Of a stretch of DNA of 5,697 bases, positions 1 to 5,697 are shown piece after piece. The position numbers and the translations under genes were made by a program. Where the stretch lies: contig JAICHI010000085.1 in the NCBI GenBank assembly GCA_025922735.1, positions 1-5,697 of the forward strand. The letters are read 5' to 3'. This DNA comes from Nitrososphaeraceae archaeon. Lineage in GTDB: Archaea > Thermoproteota > Nitrososphaeria > Nitrososphaerales > Nitrososphaeraceae. The notes beneath the pieces were generated by a model that did not search any database, was not told the DNA's origin, and saw only the letters and a program-made list of their open reading frames with translations. How positions within the stretch are numbered: the stretch's first letter is position 1; the number at the start of each line of letters is the position of its first letter.

Positions 1-420
1 AATAACTTTTCAGCCTTACCTTTATTGTGTCTAAAATCAAAGTATCATTTCCATTCCCATTTTCCATTAACATTTTTGAAGGTTAGATAGGCACAATCTA
101 TGTAGTTGCATTGACTTTAGCTCTTCTATTCAGATCACATCCTTTTCAAAAAGGACGCTTTTGTTGTCATTGGGAAAAGAATAACTTGCATCTTCTCTGG
201 CCGATAGTCCTCTTTCACTAATCCTAGTTGTCTTAGTCTTTCAACCTCTGGGTAAAACCAAATTTCCATTACATGCGCCAAAAAGGTCTTGGAAGCCTCT
301 TGGTCTACTGGTCTACTGACAAGTCATCGATCACTTGATCACAAAGTTATTAGTTCTTAACTATTCTAGGTTAAACCTTAAAAATTCAGAACTGCTCTTC
401 GGATCATAGTTATTGGTCAT
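1..420 (-). pseudogene. Decayed protein-coding gene, family unrecognised, truncated by the left window edge
   Basis: No intact gene lies here, but the minus strand reads as protein in pieces. From an ATG at 420 it gives MTNNYDPKSSSEFLRFNLE, then a TAG at 363-361, then LRTNNFVI. Two 8-bp tandem duplications follow (327-342, one mismatch, and 301-316, perfect). Removing one copy of each joins the frame into DDLSVDQEASKTFLAHVMEI and on through WFYPEVERLRQLGLVKED to a TGA at 137-135; 286 bases minus 16 make exactly 90 codons. Beyond that stop, protein-like sequence resumes: CDLNRRAKVNATT in one frame, then YIDCAYLTFKNVNGKWEW back in the first frame, a TGA at 47-45, and YFDFRHNKGKAEKL at the edge. 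This suggests compensating indels near 138 and 100. I do not recognise the family. The alternative is that only 135-323 is a short remnant and the rest is chance. The repeats and stops are seen directly; a single ancestral gene is inferred. Confidence 0.5.
301..342. repeat. Two neighbouring 8-bp tandem duplications
   Basis: TGGTCTAC stands twice in tandem at 301-308 and 309-316, continuing with TG at 317-318. Ten bases on, TCGATCAC (327-334) is followed by TTGATCAC (335-342), one mismatch. Each shifts the minus-strand reading frame, and removing one copy of each restores a continuous frame through the decayed gene. Either replication slippage or an insertion-element footprint with 8-bp target duplication could leave this pattern; I cannot distinguish them here. 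Confidence 0.7.
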
Positions 421-708
421 AATAGAACTTTTCAGAAGGACTTAGACTGTTATGGCTTTTTTCTCAATTGTAACATGTATATTTTTTAGTGCAGGCTATT
501 GTTATGAGCTGTAAAAAGCTCAGATAGGAGGCAACCCCAGCTACACATGAGCTTTGATTTGGCTATTTGAGTGGCATCACAAGGTGCAAACTACTCTATT
601 GGCGTAATCTCAAGTACGATCCAGTATATATCCGACATTCAAGCAGTAATTATCGGAAATTCACTAGAAACAATATAGCACCTATTGCAAATGATTTTTA
701 CCCTCCAG
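421..708. other. Intergenic stretch without a supported gene
   Basis: I see no intact gene, tRNA or clear small RNA here. The stretch holds a perfect 6-bp stem with a 6-base loop at 505-522 (TGAGCT, loop GTAAAA, AGCTCA). It also has two short repeats in mirrored order, GGCTATT (494-500, 561-567) and ATGAGCT (504-510, 547-553). An A/T-rich TATA-like block lies on the minus strand near 475-490, which could once have served the decayed gene starting at 420 with a leader of roughly 35 bases. On the plus strand a 35-codon open stretch (571-675) ends in TAG; it is weak evidence for coding and is treated under findings. Confidence 0.5.
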
Positions 709-718
709 TTATAATAAT
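709..718 (+). promoter_or_regulatory. TATA-like box of the TauE/SafE transporter gene
   Basis: TTATAATAAT is centred about 29 bases before the TTG start at 743. Archaeal TATA boxes usually sit about 26-27 bases before the transcription start, so the mRNA would begin about two bases before the TTG, i.e. nearly leaderless. An AAGGGA at 727-732 would then lie upstream of the transcript and could not act as a ribosome site. The spacing is seen; promoter function is inferred. Confidence 0.5.
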
Positions 719-742
719 CAAGGTGCAAGGGATACAGAGTCA

Positions 743-1519
743 TTGCTAGAACCAATCACTACTGTAATAATCCTGGCAGCTGTTGGGCTTGCCGCAGGAA
801 CATTGGGTTCAATGCTTGGTGTAGGAGGTGGAATAATCATGGTGCCGGCTCTCACATTCTTGAATCTATCACCTACGCAAGCCGCAAGCACAAGCCTTAT
901 TGCCGTCATGTCAACAAGCGTCTCATCCACTATAGAGTACGCTAGGCAAAAGAGGATTGACTACGCCCTTGGCCTAGCGATGGCCGCCTGCGCGATACCA
1001 GGTGGCGTGCTTGGCGCTGTACTCTCCGAATATCTACTGGAAGATACATTCAAACTGTATTTTGGGATTTTGCTAATACTCACCGGCCTTTACATTTTAT
1101 ATAAAAAATCCGTGTTAAAGGATCACCGAGTCAACAGGCGTTCGCTGCCTTTGCAGGTTGCAGTGTTTACTGCTTCATTTGGCGCTGGGATAATATCAAG
1201 TCTTTTTGGTGTGGGAGGCGGGATCGTATTTGTACCAACTATGCTGCTTGTCCTTGGCTTGACAATGCACAGAGCGGCGCCAACCTCACAATTGACGTTA
1301 ATGATGACAGCTATTGCTGGAGTTTTTACACATTCGGCTTTGGGACATCCTGATTACCTTCAGGCTGTTGTATTATCTGCAGGTGCCTTTGTTGGTGCCC
1401 AGATAGGAGCAAGATTATCGCGCATGACCAAGGAGATGCTACTACAACGATTATTGGCAGTTATATTAATGACAGTAGCGATCATATTTATTTTAGATGG
1501 GCTTAATTTGAGGTATTGA
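743..1519 (+). CDS. TauE/SafE family membrane transporter (sulfite/organosulfonate/anion exporter type)
   Basis: This is a predicted integral membrane protein of 258 residues with about eight hydrophobic segments, the usual size for the TauE/SafE family (Pfam DUF81). The family signature occurs twice, in the two halves expected from its internal duplication: GTLGSMLGVGGG followed by a Pro at residues 19-35, and GIISSLFGVGGG followed by a Pro at 149-165. Each half continues with a matching helix (ASTSLIAV near 48, APTSQLTL near 179) and a Gly/Ala-rich segment (PGGVLGA, GAQIGAR). A polar link at about 122-137 separates the halves. Characterised relatives export sulfite or sulfonates or import sulfonates; the substrate here cannot be read from sequence. 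The start is TTG at 743: the frame is open only from 695, has no ATG or GTG before 743, and the first hydrophobic helix begins right after it. The gene stands alone and converges with the SDR gene. Confidence 0.87.
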   Translation: MLEPITTVIILAAVGLAAGTLGSMLGVGGGIIMVPALTFLNLSPTQAASTSLIAVMSTSVSSTIEYARQKRIDYALGLAMAACAIPGGVLGAVLSEYLLEDTFKLYFGILLILTGLYILYKKSVLKDHRVNRRSLPLQVAVFTASFGAGIISSLFGVGGGIVFVPTMLLVLGLTMHRAAPTSQLTLMMTAIAGVFTHSALGHPDYLQAVVLSAGAFVGAQIGARLSRMTKEMLLQRLLAVILMTVAIIFILDGLNLRY

Positions 1520-1589
1520 TTAGAAATGTGTGCCATACATAGCTGTTTTGCTAGTCGGGTAGCTTTCAAACAAAAAGACTAACCAAGAT

Positions 1590-1608
1590 TTTTTCATCAC
1601 TTGAAAAA
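1590..1608. terminator. Candidate bidirectional terminator between convergent genes
   Basis: TTTTTCA (1590-1596), a 5-base loop, then TGAAAAA (1602-1608) form a perfect 7-bp inverted repeat. It gives six T's on the plus strand (1589-1594) and five T's on the minus strand (1608-1604). It lies in the 94-base gap between two facing stop codons, 70 bases after the transporter and just 3' of the SDR gene. Archaeal termination depends mostly on T-tracts, so the T-runs may matter more than the weak A/T stem. Confidence 0.4.
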
Positions 1609-1613
1609 TGGCA

Positions 1614-3431
1614 CTATTTCCTTGCTTCGTCAATATAGAATATGGCCTCATTTCTCTTAAGAGCAGTGCCTGACACGAGATTTAATGCGGCGCTGCAAAG
1701 TCTACTATTGTCTGGTTCTAAACCTTCGCTGTTTCCTGCAAGCACCAAATAGAGCCTTATACTCGAGCCAAGAACATCACTAAGCTCTTGGTTTACAGTT
1801 GTAGTGTACGGCCGCAGCGCTCCGCGGAAAACATCAGCCCTTGCCCTCAACAAACCAGATATCTTTTTACCAACGGGTGCATCAGGGCCTACTAAGACGA
1901 TAGCACCTGTGGAATCTCTGAATTTTGCAGGCTCTTGAATTGAGCCCTCTGGGGCCATAGCATTTACGCCTTCTTTTGTAATGAGTCCTGGAATGTAGAT
2001 GAATTTATCAACTAATGCATCCCATTGTTTTCTTGAAAGTGAGCTCAGAGGTGTAGTATAGTCATAGTCTCCTGTGAGGTGAATGACTGAATCTATCCTG
2101 CTCGACCTTTTCTTCGCAGCACTAAAGATGCGATTAACGCTTTGTTCATCTAACATGTCGATCGTATGGTTGTGAAATTCGCTATATTCGGACATGTCTT
2201 GTTGGTTATGTGCAAGCACGATTACATCCTTAGCTCCACCTTCATGAGCGAGTTTGGCAATCCCTTTTACTCTCTCAGTGTCCTTCTTTGCCGACGAGCT
2301 AGTCGTGATAACTATAACTTTTCCTTTGACGTCTGGCTGTGCTAGGCCATCAACTCCCGTCCCAACAATTGGTTTCACGGGATAGAATACGCGGTCGTTT
2401 GGGATGACTCTGCCGTTTATTAACCTGCTTATGTTGTCATCGCTTAAATTCATGACCATGTCTGCTACCTCTTCCTGCTTCAAGAATTCCCCGTCTACTA
2501 TCATCTTGCTGGTATTGCTTTGTATCTTTTCGGCGATCTCTTGCATCTTGGCAAGTGCGCCTGCAACTGTTTCTGACAATTTTTTCACATTTTCCTCTGT
2601 TGACATTTGACCACGAGATATAGAGATCTCAGTGGCAACTTGTGAAACCCCTTTTGCTACTACATCCGCCGGTTCGCCTAGTAATGGAAGTGCGCCAGAA
2701 GTAACTTTCTCAATCTCTGGAGAGCTGAGCCCTGGATAGCCTCCAATGCGTAGAAATTCTGCGGCAGCCTTTGGGTATACTGTCTTGTAAATCCTATCGG
2801 AGTGCACAGGGCCTGGGTTTGTTGCAACCGATCTTATGTCACGTTCTACAAGCTCCCATGCTAGTGCTTCTGCAAGGCGGTTCTTGGCGCCCTGTGCAGC
2901 CGTATACGGCGTCCTAAATCTATACGGCCTCTGCTCGTAGCGATTCTCCTCTGTGAAAAACGTTGCAATTGTGATTATCTTGGAGCCTCTTTTCATCGCA
3001 CCGAGGGCGCTCACAGATGTCCAGTATGTGCCTGTAAGATGGATGGCTATGGTATCCCGGAACTCTTTCACGCTTGCATTGGTAAATGTCCTGACCGGGC
3101 CTGAGACACCAGCATTGTTGACTATTATGTCGGCGCCTCCAAACTGCTTTCGGATACTTTCAAACATGGAATTAATCCCAGCCTCATCGGCAACGTCTAC
3201 ACCCGGAAAAACGCCCAACTTACCGGAAGAACCTGAAGAAGCAATTATTTCCTCTAAGATACCTGCCGTCTGATCAAGCGGCTCCTTCCTCCTACCCATG
3301 ATTATAATATTGGCGCCGTTCTCGGCAAACTTTCTGGCTATTGCCTGTCCGATACCCGTTCCGCTACCAGTTATAACTACGGTTTTATCTGTAAATTTTA
3401 AGCGAGGCTTGGAAGATACTTGCTTTTCCAC
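1614..3431 (-). CDS. Two-domain short-chain dehydrogenase/reductase, similar in plan to one half of Chloroflexus-type malonyl-CoA reductase
   Basis: The protein has 605 residues, over twice a classical SDR (about 250). Residues 16-215 form an SDR domain: cofactor motif TGSGTGIG at 21-28, NNAG at 105-108, Tyr176, and NPGPVHSDRI at 205-214. A helical stretch (about 278-330) links to a second Rossmann-like domain (about 368-600) that starts GKVIVITTSSS, lacks the glycine motif and shows no catalytic Tyr. This order (SDR, helical linker, degenerate SDR) and stretches such as PGPVHSDRI and NLSDDNISRLINGRVI recall, from memory, the halves of Chloroflexus malonyl-CoA reductase. Active-site positions are unusual: His131 where Asn is expected, Thr157 for Ser, Gln180 for the Lys of YxxxK. 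The start is GTG at 3431, about 28 bases after a TATA-like box. Cytosolic; a reductase of acyl-CoA or semialdehyde is possible but unproven. SDR membership is near certain, the substrate is not. Confidence 0.9.
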   Translation of the reverse strand: MEKQVSSKPRLKFTDKTVVITGSGTGIGQAIARKFAENGANIIIMGRRKEPLDQTAGILEEIIASSGSSGKLGVFPGVDVADEAGINSMFESIRKQFGGADIIVNNAGVSGPVRTFTNASVKEFRDTIAIHLTGTYWTSVSALGAMKRGSKIITIATFFTEENRYEQRPYRFRTPYTAAQGAKNRLAEALAWELVERDIRSVATNPGPVHSDRIYKTVYPKAAAEFLRIGGYPGLSSPEIEKVTSGALPLLGEPADVVAKGVSQVATEISISRGQMSTEENVKKLSETVAGALAKMQEIAEKIQSNTSKMIVDGEFLKQEEVADMVMNLSDDNISRLINGRVIPNDRVFYPVKPIVGTGVDGLAQPDVKGKVIVITTSSSAKKDTERVKGIAKLAHEGGAKDVIVLAHNQQDMSEYSEFHNHTIDMLDEQSVNRIFSAAKKRSSRIDSVIHLTGDYDYTTPLSSLSRKQWDALVDKFIYIPGLITKEGVNAMAPEGSIQEPAKFRDSTGAIVLVGPDAPVGKKISGLLRARADVFRGALRPYTTTVNQELSDVLGSSIRLYLVLAGNSEGLEPDNSRLCSAALNLVSGTALKRNEAIFYIDEARK

Positions 3432-3452
3432 GAAATTGCCACTGGCCTATGA

Positions 3453-3465
3453 TTATTAAATTTAA
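3453..3465 (-). promoter_or_regulatory. TATA-like box of the two-domain SDR gene
   Basis: The A/T block includes the 10-bp palindrome TTAAATTTAA (3456-3465) and is centred about 28 bases before the GTG start at 3431. This places transcription start within about two bases of the GTG, so the mRNA would be essentially leaderless. It implies that the SDR gene is transcribed separately from the purKE cluster upstream. Function is inferred from spacing and composition. Confidence 0.5.
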
Positions 3466-3518
3466 CTTGATCTTTCGCGCCAAGTTATGAATGCCCGTAC
3501 GGAAGAGAGGAACGAGAT

Positions 3519-3914
3519 CTAGTCTTTTTTCTGAACTATGTTCTTAATGTGTAAGGCTATCCTGTCTGCGATTTCGAACATGACCGAATCGAATGCAAGA
3601 TTCTCCTCATGAACCCACTTGCCATAGATCCTGATATGGTCATCTTGCGGGTCGATCGTTATTTCGCCTACTTTCAACATGACTTCTTTGAGCATGCCTG
3701 TGAGAGCATCGTCTGCCTGTAAAACCTGCACAAAATTGTGACCTCCTGTCCACTTGACACCCATTATCCGCTTGCTATGGAAATAGCCTTTCGTTATCGG
3801 TTTACATCTTGCTAGAAAATTGTTGTTGTCGTTGCTTTTTATCTGTAGTATATAGTGGAGGTGATAATATTGCAGAGGACCGTATGGCAACGGAATTGGA
3901 TCTATATTCGACAT
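3519..3914 (-). CDS. Hypothetical protein, 131 residues
   Basis: I do not recognise this protein. It begins MSNIDPIPLPYGPLQYYHLH and has alternating hydrophobic and polar residues suggesting a beta-rich N-terminal half, a middle stretch GHNFVQVLQADDALTGML, a strand-like segment (ITIDPQDDHIRIYGKWV), and a C-terminal helix ending in KNIVQKKD. No signal peptide, membrane segment or Cys cluster is seen, so it is probably a small cytosolic protein. The ATG at 3914 is chosen because it follows the upstream stop by only 4 bases and has an AGAGG 10 bases before it. The alternative TTG at 3950 would overlap the preceding gene by 32 bases and add 12 residues. The tight spacing argues for co-transcription and translational coupling with the gene upstream. 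Confidence 0.75.
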   Translation of the reverse strand: MSNIDPIPLPYGPLQYYHLHYILQIKSNDNNNFLARCKPITKGYFHSKRIMGVKWTGGHNFVQVLQADDALTGMLKEVMLKVGEITIDPQDDHIRIYGKWVHEENLAFDSVMFEIADRIALHIKNIVQKKD

Positions 3915-3918
3915 GCTT

Positions 3919-4236
3919 TTAATTCCTCTGCAATAACTGCACAAAGTCAATGTTTTTGCCTCTGATCTTCACCAGGCCCTTGTTTGTGACGAATTTAGGC
4001 GACATTGAGAAGGTCTGGCTGTAATACTGCTTGCGTTCAATAGGGTGCGAGCCAAGCGGAAGTGCTTCACAGCCAATCTGGCTCTGCTTCATCTCCTCTG
4101 CCAGCTTCTCGTGTGTAGACAGTTTCCTTACTATAACCGGATCTATGTCCCCATAGCCATGTTCTTCTGATTTTTGTTCTTCTTTGTTTGATTTAGCCTG
4201 AGCAAAATGATGATTTTTGTGCTCCACAAAGCCCAT
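3919..4236 (-). CDS. Hypothetical protein, 105 residues
   Basis: I do not recognise this protein. Its first 30 or so residues are hydrophilic and rich in His, Lys and Glu (e.g. EHKNHHFAQAK, then KEEQKSEEHG), probably disordered. A helical stretch follows (VIVRKLSTHEKLAEEMKQ), then a more hydrophobic C-terminus ending KIRGKNIDFVQLLQRN. No membrane segment or known motif is visible. The ATG at 4236 lies 29 bases after the purE stop; a TTG at 4254 would add six residues and leave an 11-base gap. An A/T-rich TATA-like stretch (AAATTTAT, 4262-4255) precedes the ATG, slightly closer than ideal, so this gene may have its own start of transcription as well as read-through from purE. Its end is 4 bases before the next gene's start. 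Confidence 0.68.
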   Translation of the reverse strand: MGFVEHKNHHFAQAKSNKEEQKSEEHGYGDIDPVIVRKLSTHEKLAEEMKQSQIGCEALPLGSHPIERKQYYSQTFSMSPKFVTNKGLVKIRGKNIDFVQLLQRN

Positions 4237-4265
4237 ACAATTGGACAGCCACAAATAAATTTACT

Positions 4266-4784
4266 CTAGGGCATTCCCATATAGCGTCCTACGCCTGATT
4301 TCTCAAGCTTTCTTACTTTTTTGAGCACGCCGCTCTCTAGCTCGCGCTTGTATTTTTCTACTCGTATTGCAATTTCTGAATATTTTGTTCCTAGGATTTG
4401 GCAGGCAAGTATGCCAGCATTCCTAGCTCCATTTATGGCCATAGTGGCGACAGGCACACCTGGAGGCATCTGAGCAATTGAAAGAAGTGAATCAAGGCCA
4501 TCAAGGCTCTTTGTCTTGATCGGAACACCAATTACTGGCAGAGCAGTAAGTGAAGCCACCATGCCCGGAAGATGAGCTGCTCCTCCCGCACCTGCGATGA
4601 TTATCTCGAGCCCTCTTTTCTTGGCAGTTGTAGCGTAGTGAACCATCCTCTTTGTAGTCCTGTGTGCAGACACTATTGTGATTTCGTTAACCACGCCAAA
4701 GGAATCCAAGATCTCCTTTGCCTGATTCATGACTGGAAGATCAGAATCGCTTCCCATTATGATACCAACAAGAGGGCTATTCAT
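4266..4784 (-). CDS. purE: N5-carboxyaminoimidazole ribonucleotide mutase (class I PurE)
   Basis: PurE converts N5-CAIR, made by PurK, to 4-carboxyaminoimidazole ribonucleotide (CAIR) in de novo purine synthesis, in the cytosol. At 172 residues it has the normal class I length. Visible motifs are the phosphate/nucleotide loop GSDSDLPVM at 11-19, SAHRT at 39-43, and [12 protein letters not shown] at 64-75, which includes the key His71. PVIGVP (83-88), [20 protein letters not shown] (93-112) and ARNAGILA (120-127) follow. The [10 protein letters not shown] form and the adjacent PurK mark class I mutase rather than class II AIR carboxylase. Position 44 is Thr where most family members have Pro (SAHRTP), a mild oddity. 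The start ATG overlaps the purK TGA (ATGA), and AAGGA stands 9 bases before it, so translation is probably coupled to purK. Confidence 0.97.
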   Translation of the reverse strand: MNSPLVGIIMGSDSDLPVMNQAKEILDSFGVVNEITIVSAHRTTKRMVHYATTAKKRGLEIIIAGAGGAAHLPGMVASLTALPVIGVPIKTKSLDGLDSLLSIAQMPPGVPVATMAINGARNAGILACQILGTKYSEIAIRVEKYKRELESGVLKKVRKLEKSGVGRYMGMP

Positions 4785-5697
4785 TTTGGTGTTTCCTTGA
4801 TCATTTTGGCAGTTAGTTCATATGCGTTTCTAGCCATTGCAGCCCGCATAAGCGCTTCCTCGACTGTCCTGCCTGTGGCAGTAATATGACCCAGCTTGCG
4901 TCCCGGCTTGGATGTCTTCTTGCCATACACATATAGTTTAACACCTGCAACACTTAGGAGCCGTCTGAGGCCTTTGATCGCATATGGCCCAGTAAAATGT
5001 TCATTTCCAAGTATGTTAACCATGACTGCTGGACAAAGTAATTCAGGCTTGCTCAATGGCAAGTCAAGCACAGCCCTCAGGTGCTGCTCAAATTGGGACA
5101 CCGAGCAAGCTTCATTAGTATAGTGTCCCGAATTATGGGGTCTTGGGGCAATTTCATTTATCAAGACATCTCCCTTGTTTGTAACAAACATCTCTATTCC
5201 AAATATTCCTGCCCCTTTTAACACATCCATAGTCATTTCTGCTATTCTTTTCGCCTTTAGCTCGACCTCTTGATTGATTCTTGCTGGCGCTATTGAGGTG
5301 TCCAAGATGCCGTTCTTGTGGATGTTTTCTGCAACGGGAAAAGATGCTATCTCTCCACTAGGGTTACGGGCGACCATTATTGATATCTCTTTTATAAATG
5401 GCACAAACTTTTCAACCATGATCTCATTTTTGGAAAAATAAGTGAACGCCTTGGGTATTTGTTCACGTGAGGTTATTAGAAAATTGCCACGCCCATCGTA
5501 TGAGTTCTCACATGCCTTAAGCATGACAGGAAAGCCAAACCTTTCGCACAATTGGTACAGGTGATCCTCTGATCTAACGCGTTCAAAATCTGCGACGTCA
5601 ATTTTGTGCGTCCTCAGGAAGGACTTTTGTCTAAATTTATTCTGGATTGTGTAAAGTGTTTCTGGTGAGGGCCGGACTGGATAACTTCTTGCCTCTA
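4781..5697 (-). CDS. purK: 5-(carboxyamino)imidazole ribonucleotide synthase PurK, 5' end beyond window
   Basis: PurK is an ATP-grasp enzyme that joins AIR and bicarbonate with ATP to give N5-CAIR, the substrate of PurE. 304 residues are visible and the frame stays open to the right edge, so the start and roughly 80 N-terminal residues (the NAD-like fold with GGGQLG) are missing. The visible part opens with [19 protein letters not shown], the usual lead into the ATP-grasp domain. It continues with the ATP-binding loop [12 protein letters not shown] (visible residues 59-70), [17 protein letters not shown], and the metal and substrate site [14 protein letters not shown] (180-193). Then come [15 protein letters not shown] and the C-terminal GRKLGHIT. 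All expected motifs are intact. The TTG at 5551 is an internal Leu codon, not the start, since recognisable PurK sequence continues upstream of it. The stop TGA overlaps the purE ATG. Confidence 0.97.
   Translation of the reverse strand, partial: EARSYPVRPSPETLYTIQNKFRQKSFLRTHKIDVADFERVRSEDHLYQLCERFGFPVMLKACENSYDGRGNFLITSREQIPKAFTYFSKNEIMVEKFVPFIKEISIMVARNPSGEIASFPVAENIHKNGILDTSIAPARINQEVELKAKRIAEMTMDVLKGAGIFGIEMFVTNKGDVLINEIAPRPHNSGHYTNEACSVSQFEQHLRAVLDLPLSKPELLCPAVMVNILGNEHFTGPYAIKGLRRLLSVAGVKLYVYGKKTSKPGRKLGHITATGRTVEEALMRAAMARNAYELTAKMIKETPK

Noticed and set aside
49..77. Run of CATT units about every six bases
   Set aside because: Too short and irregular for a repeat array; on the minus strand it is accounted for by codons of the decayed gene (NVNGKWEW region).
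368..378. Inverted repeat AGGTT-A-AACCT
   Set aside because: An 11-base near-palindrome in A/T-rich, probably decayed sequence is expected by chance and is not placed at a promoter of an intact gene.
567..749. Open reading frame of 60 residues on the plus strand starting with TTG
   Set aside because: It has no ribosome site, spans the TATA-like box and start of the transporter gene, and its product has no recognisable motif or regular structure.
2899..2928. Palindrome GCCGTATACGGC with a nearby repeat of TATACGGC
   Set aside because: It lies inside the SDR coding sequence and encodes the conserved TPYTAA and RPYRF stretches; it looks like a by-product of similar codons rather than an operator.
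2404..3273. Plus-strand open frames of 68 and 106 residues inside the SDR gene
   Set aside because: They are opposite-strand shadows of a long gene with clear family motifs and have no start signals of their own.
3915..3950. TTG start at 3950 for the 131-residue protein
   Set aside because: It would overlap the upstream gene by 32 bases, whereas the ATG at 3914 has a well-spaced AGAGG and a 4-base gap.
4781..5551. PurK start at the TTG at 5551
   Set aside because: The same frame continues open to the window edge with recognisable PurK sequence ([13 protein letters not shown]), so the real start is outside the window.

Overview
The window most likely comes from an archaeon, probably a Nitrososphaerota (Thaumarchaeota, ammonia-oxidising) genome. 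The signs are AT-rich TATA-like boxes about 25-28 bases upstream of the TTG start of the transporter and the GTG start of the large dehydrogenase (the arrangement expected of nearly leaderless archaeal mRNAs), frequent non-ATG starts, short Shine-Dalgarno sites only inside the gene cluster, and two small proteins of no family I recognise. The lineage is inferred from style and content; there is no rRNA or other marker gene here to prove it.

Layout from left to right. Bases 1-420 hold no intact gene, but the minus strand reads as a decayed protein gene that runs off the left edge. It has an in-frame stop, two 8-bp tandem duplications that each break the frame, and further stops and frame changes near the edge. 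Bases 421-708 are non-coding as far as I can tell. A plus-strand TauE/SafE-type membrane transporter (743-1519) follows, with its own TATA-like box. It converges on the long minus-strand gene at 1614-3431, and a small symmetric hairpin with T-runs on both strands lies between the two stops.

Everything from 1614 to the right edge is on the minus strand. In transcription order: purK (5' end beyond the window), purE (4-base stop/start overlap with purK), two small unrecognised genes separated by 4 bases, then after about 87 bases with a fresh promoter a 605-residue two-domain short-chain dehydrogenase/reductase (SDR). PurK and PurE carry out the two-step carboxylation of aminoimidazole ribonucleotide (AIR) in purine synthesis. 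The two small proteins are placed like operon followers, but nothing in their sequence ties them to purines.

The most interesting gene is the 605-residue SDR. Its plan, an SDR domain, a helical linker and a second degenerate Rossmann-like domain, resembles one half of the Chloroflexus-type bifunctional malonyl-CoA reductase. Three of the four usual SDR catalytic positions appear substituted. As I recall, the malonyl-CoA reductase of the thaumarchaeal 3-hydroxypropionate/4-hydroxybutyrate cycle had not been assigned to a gene, so this is a testable candidate, or alternatively a non-catalytic relative.
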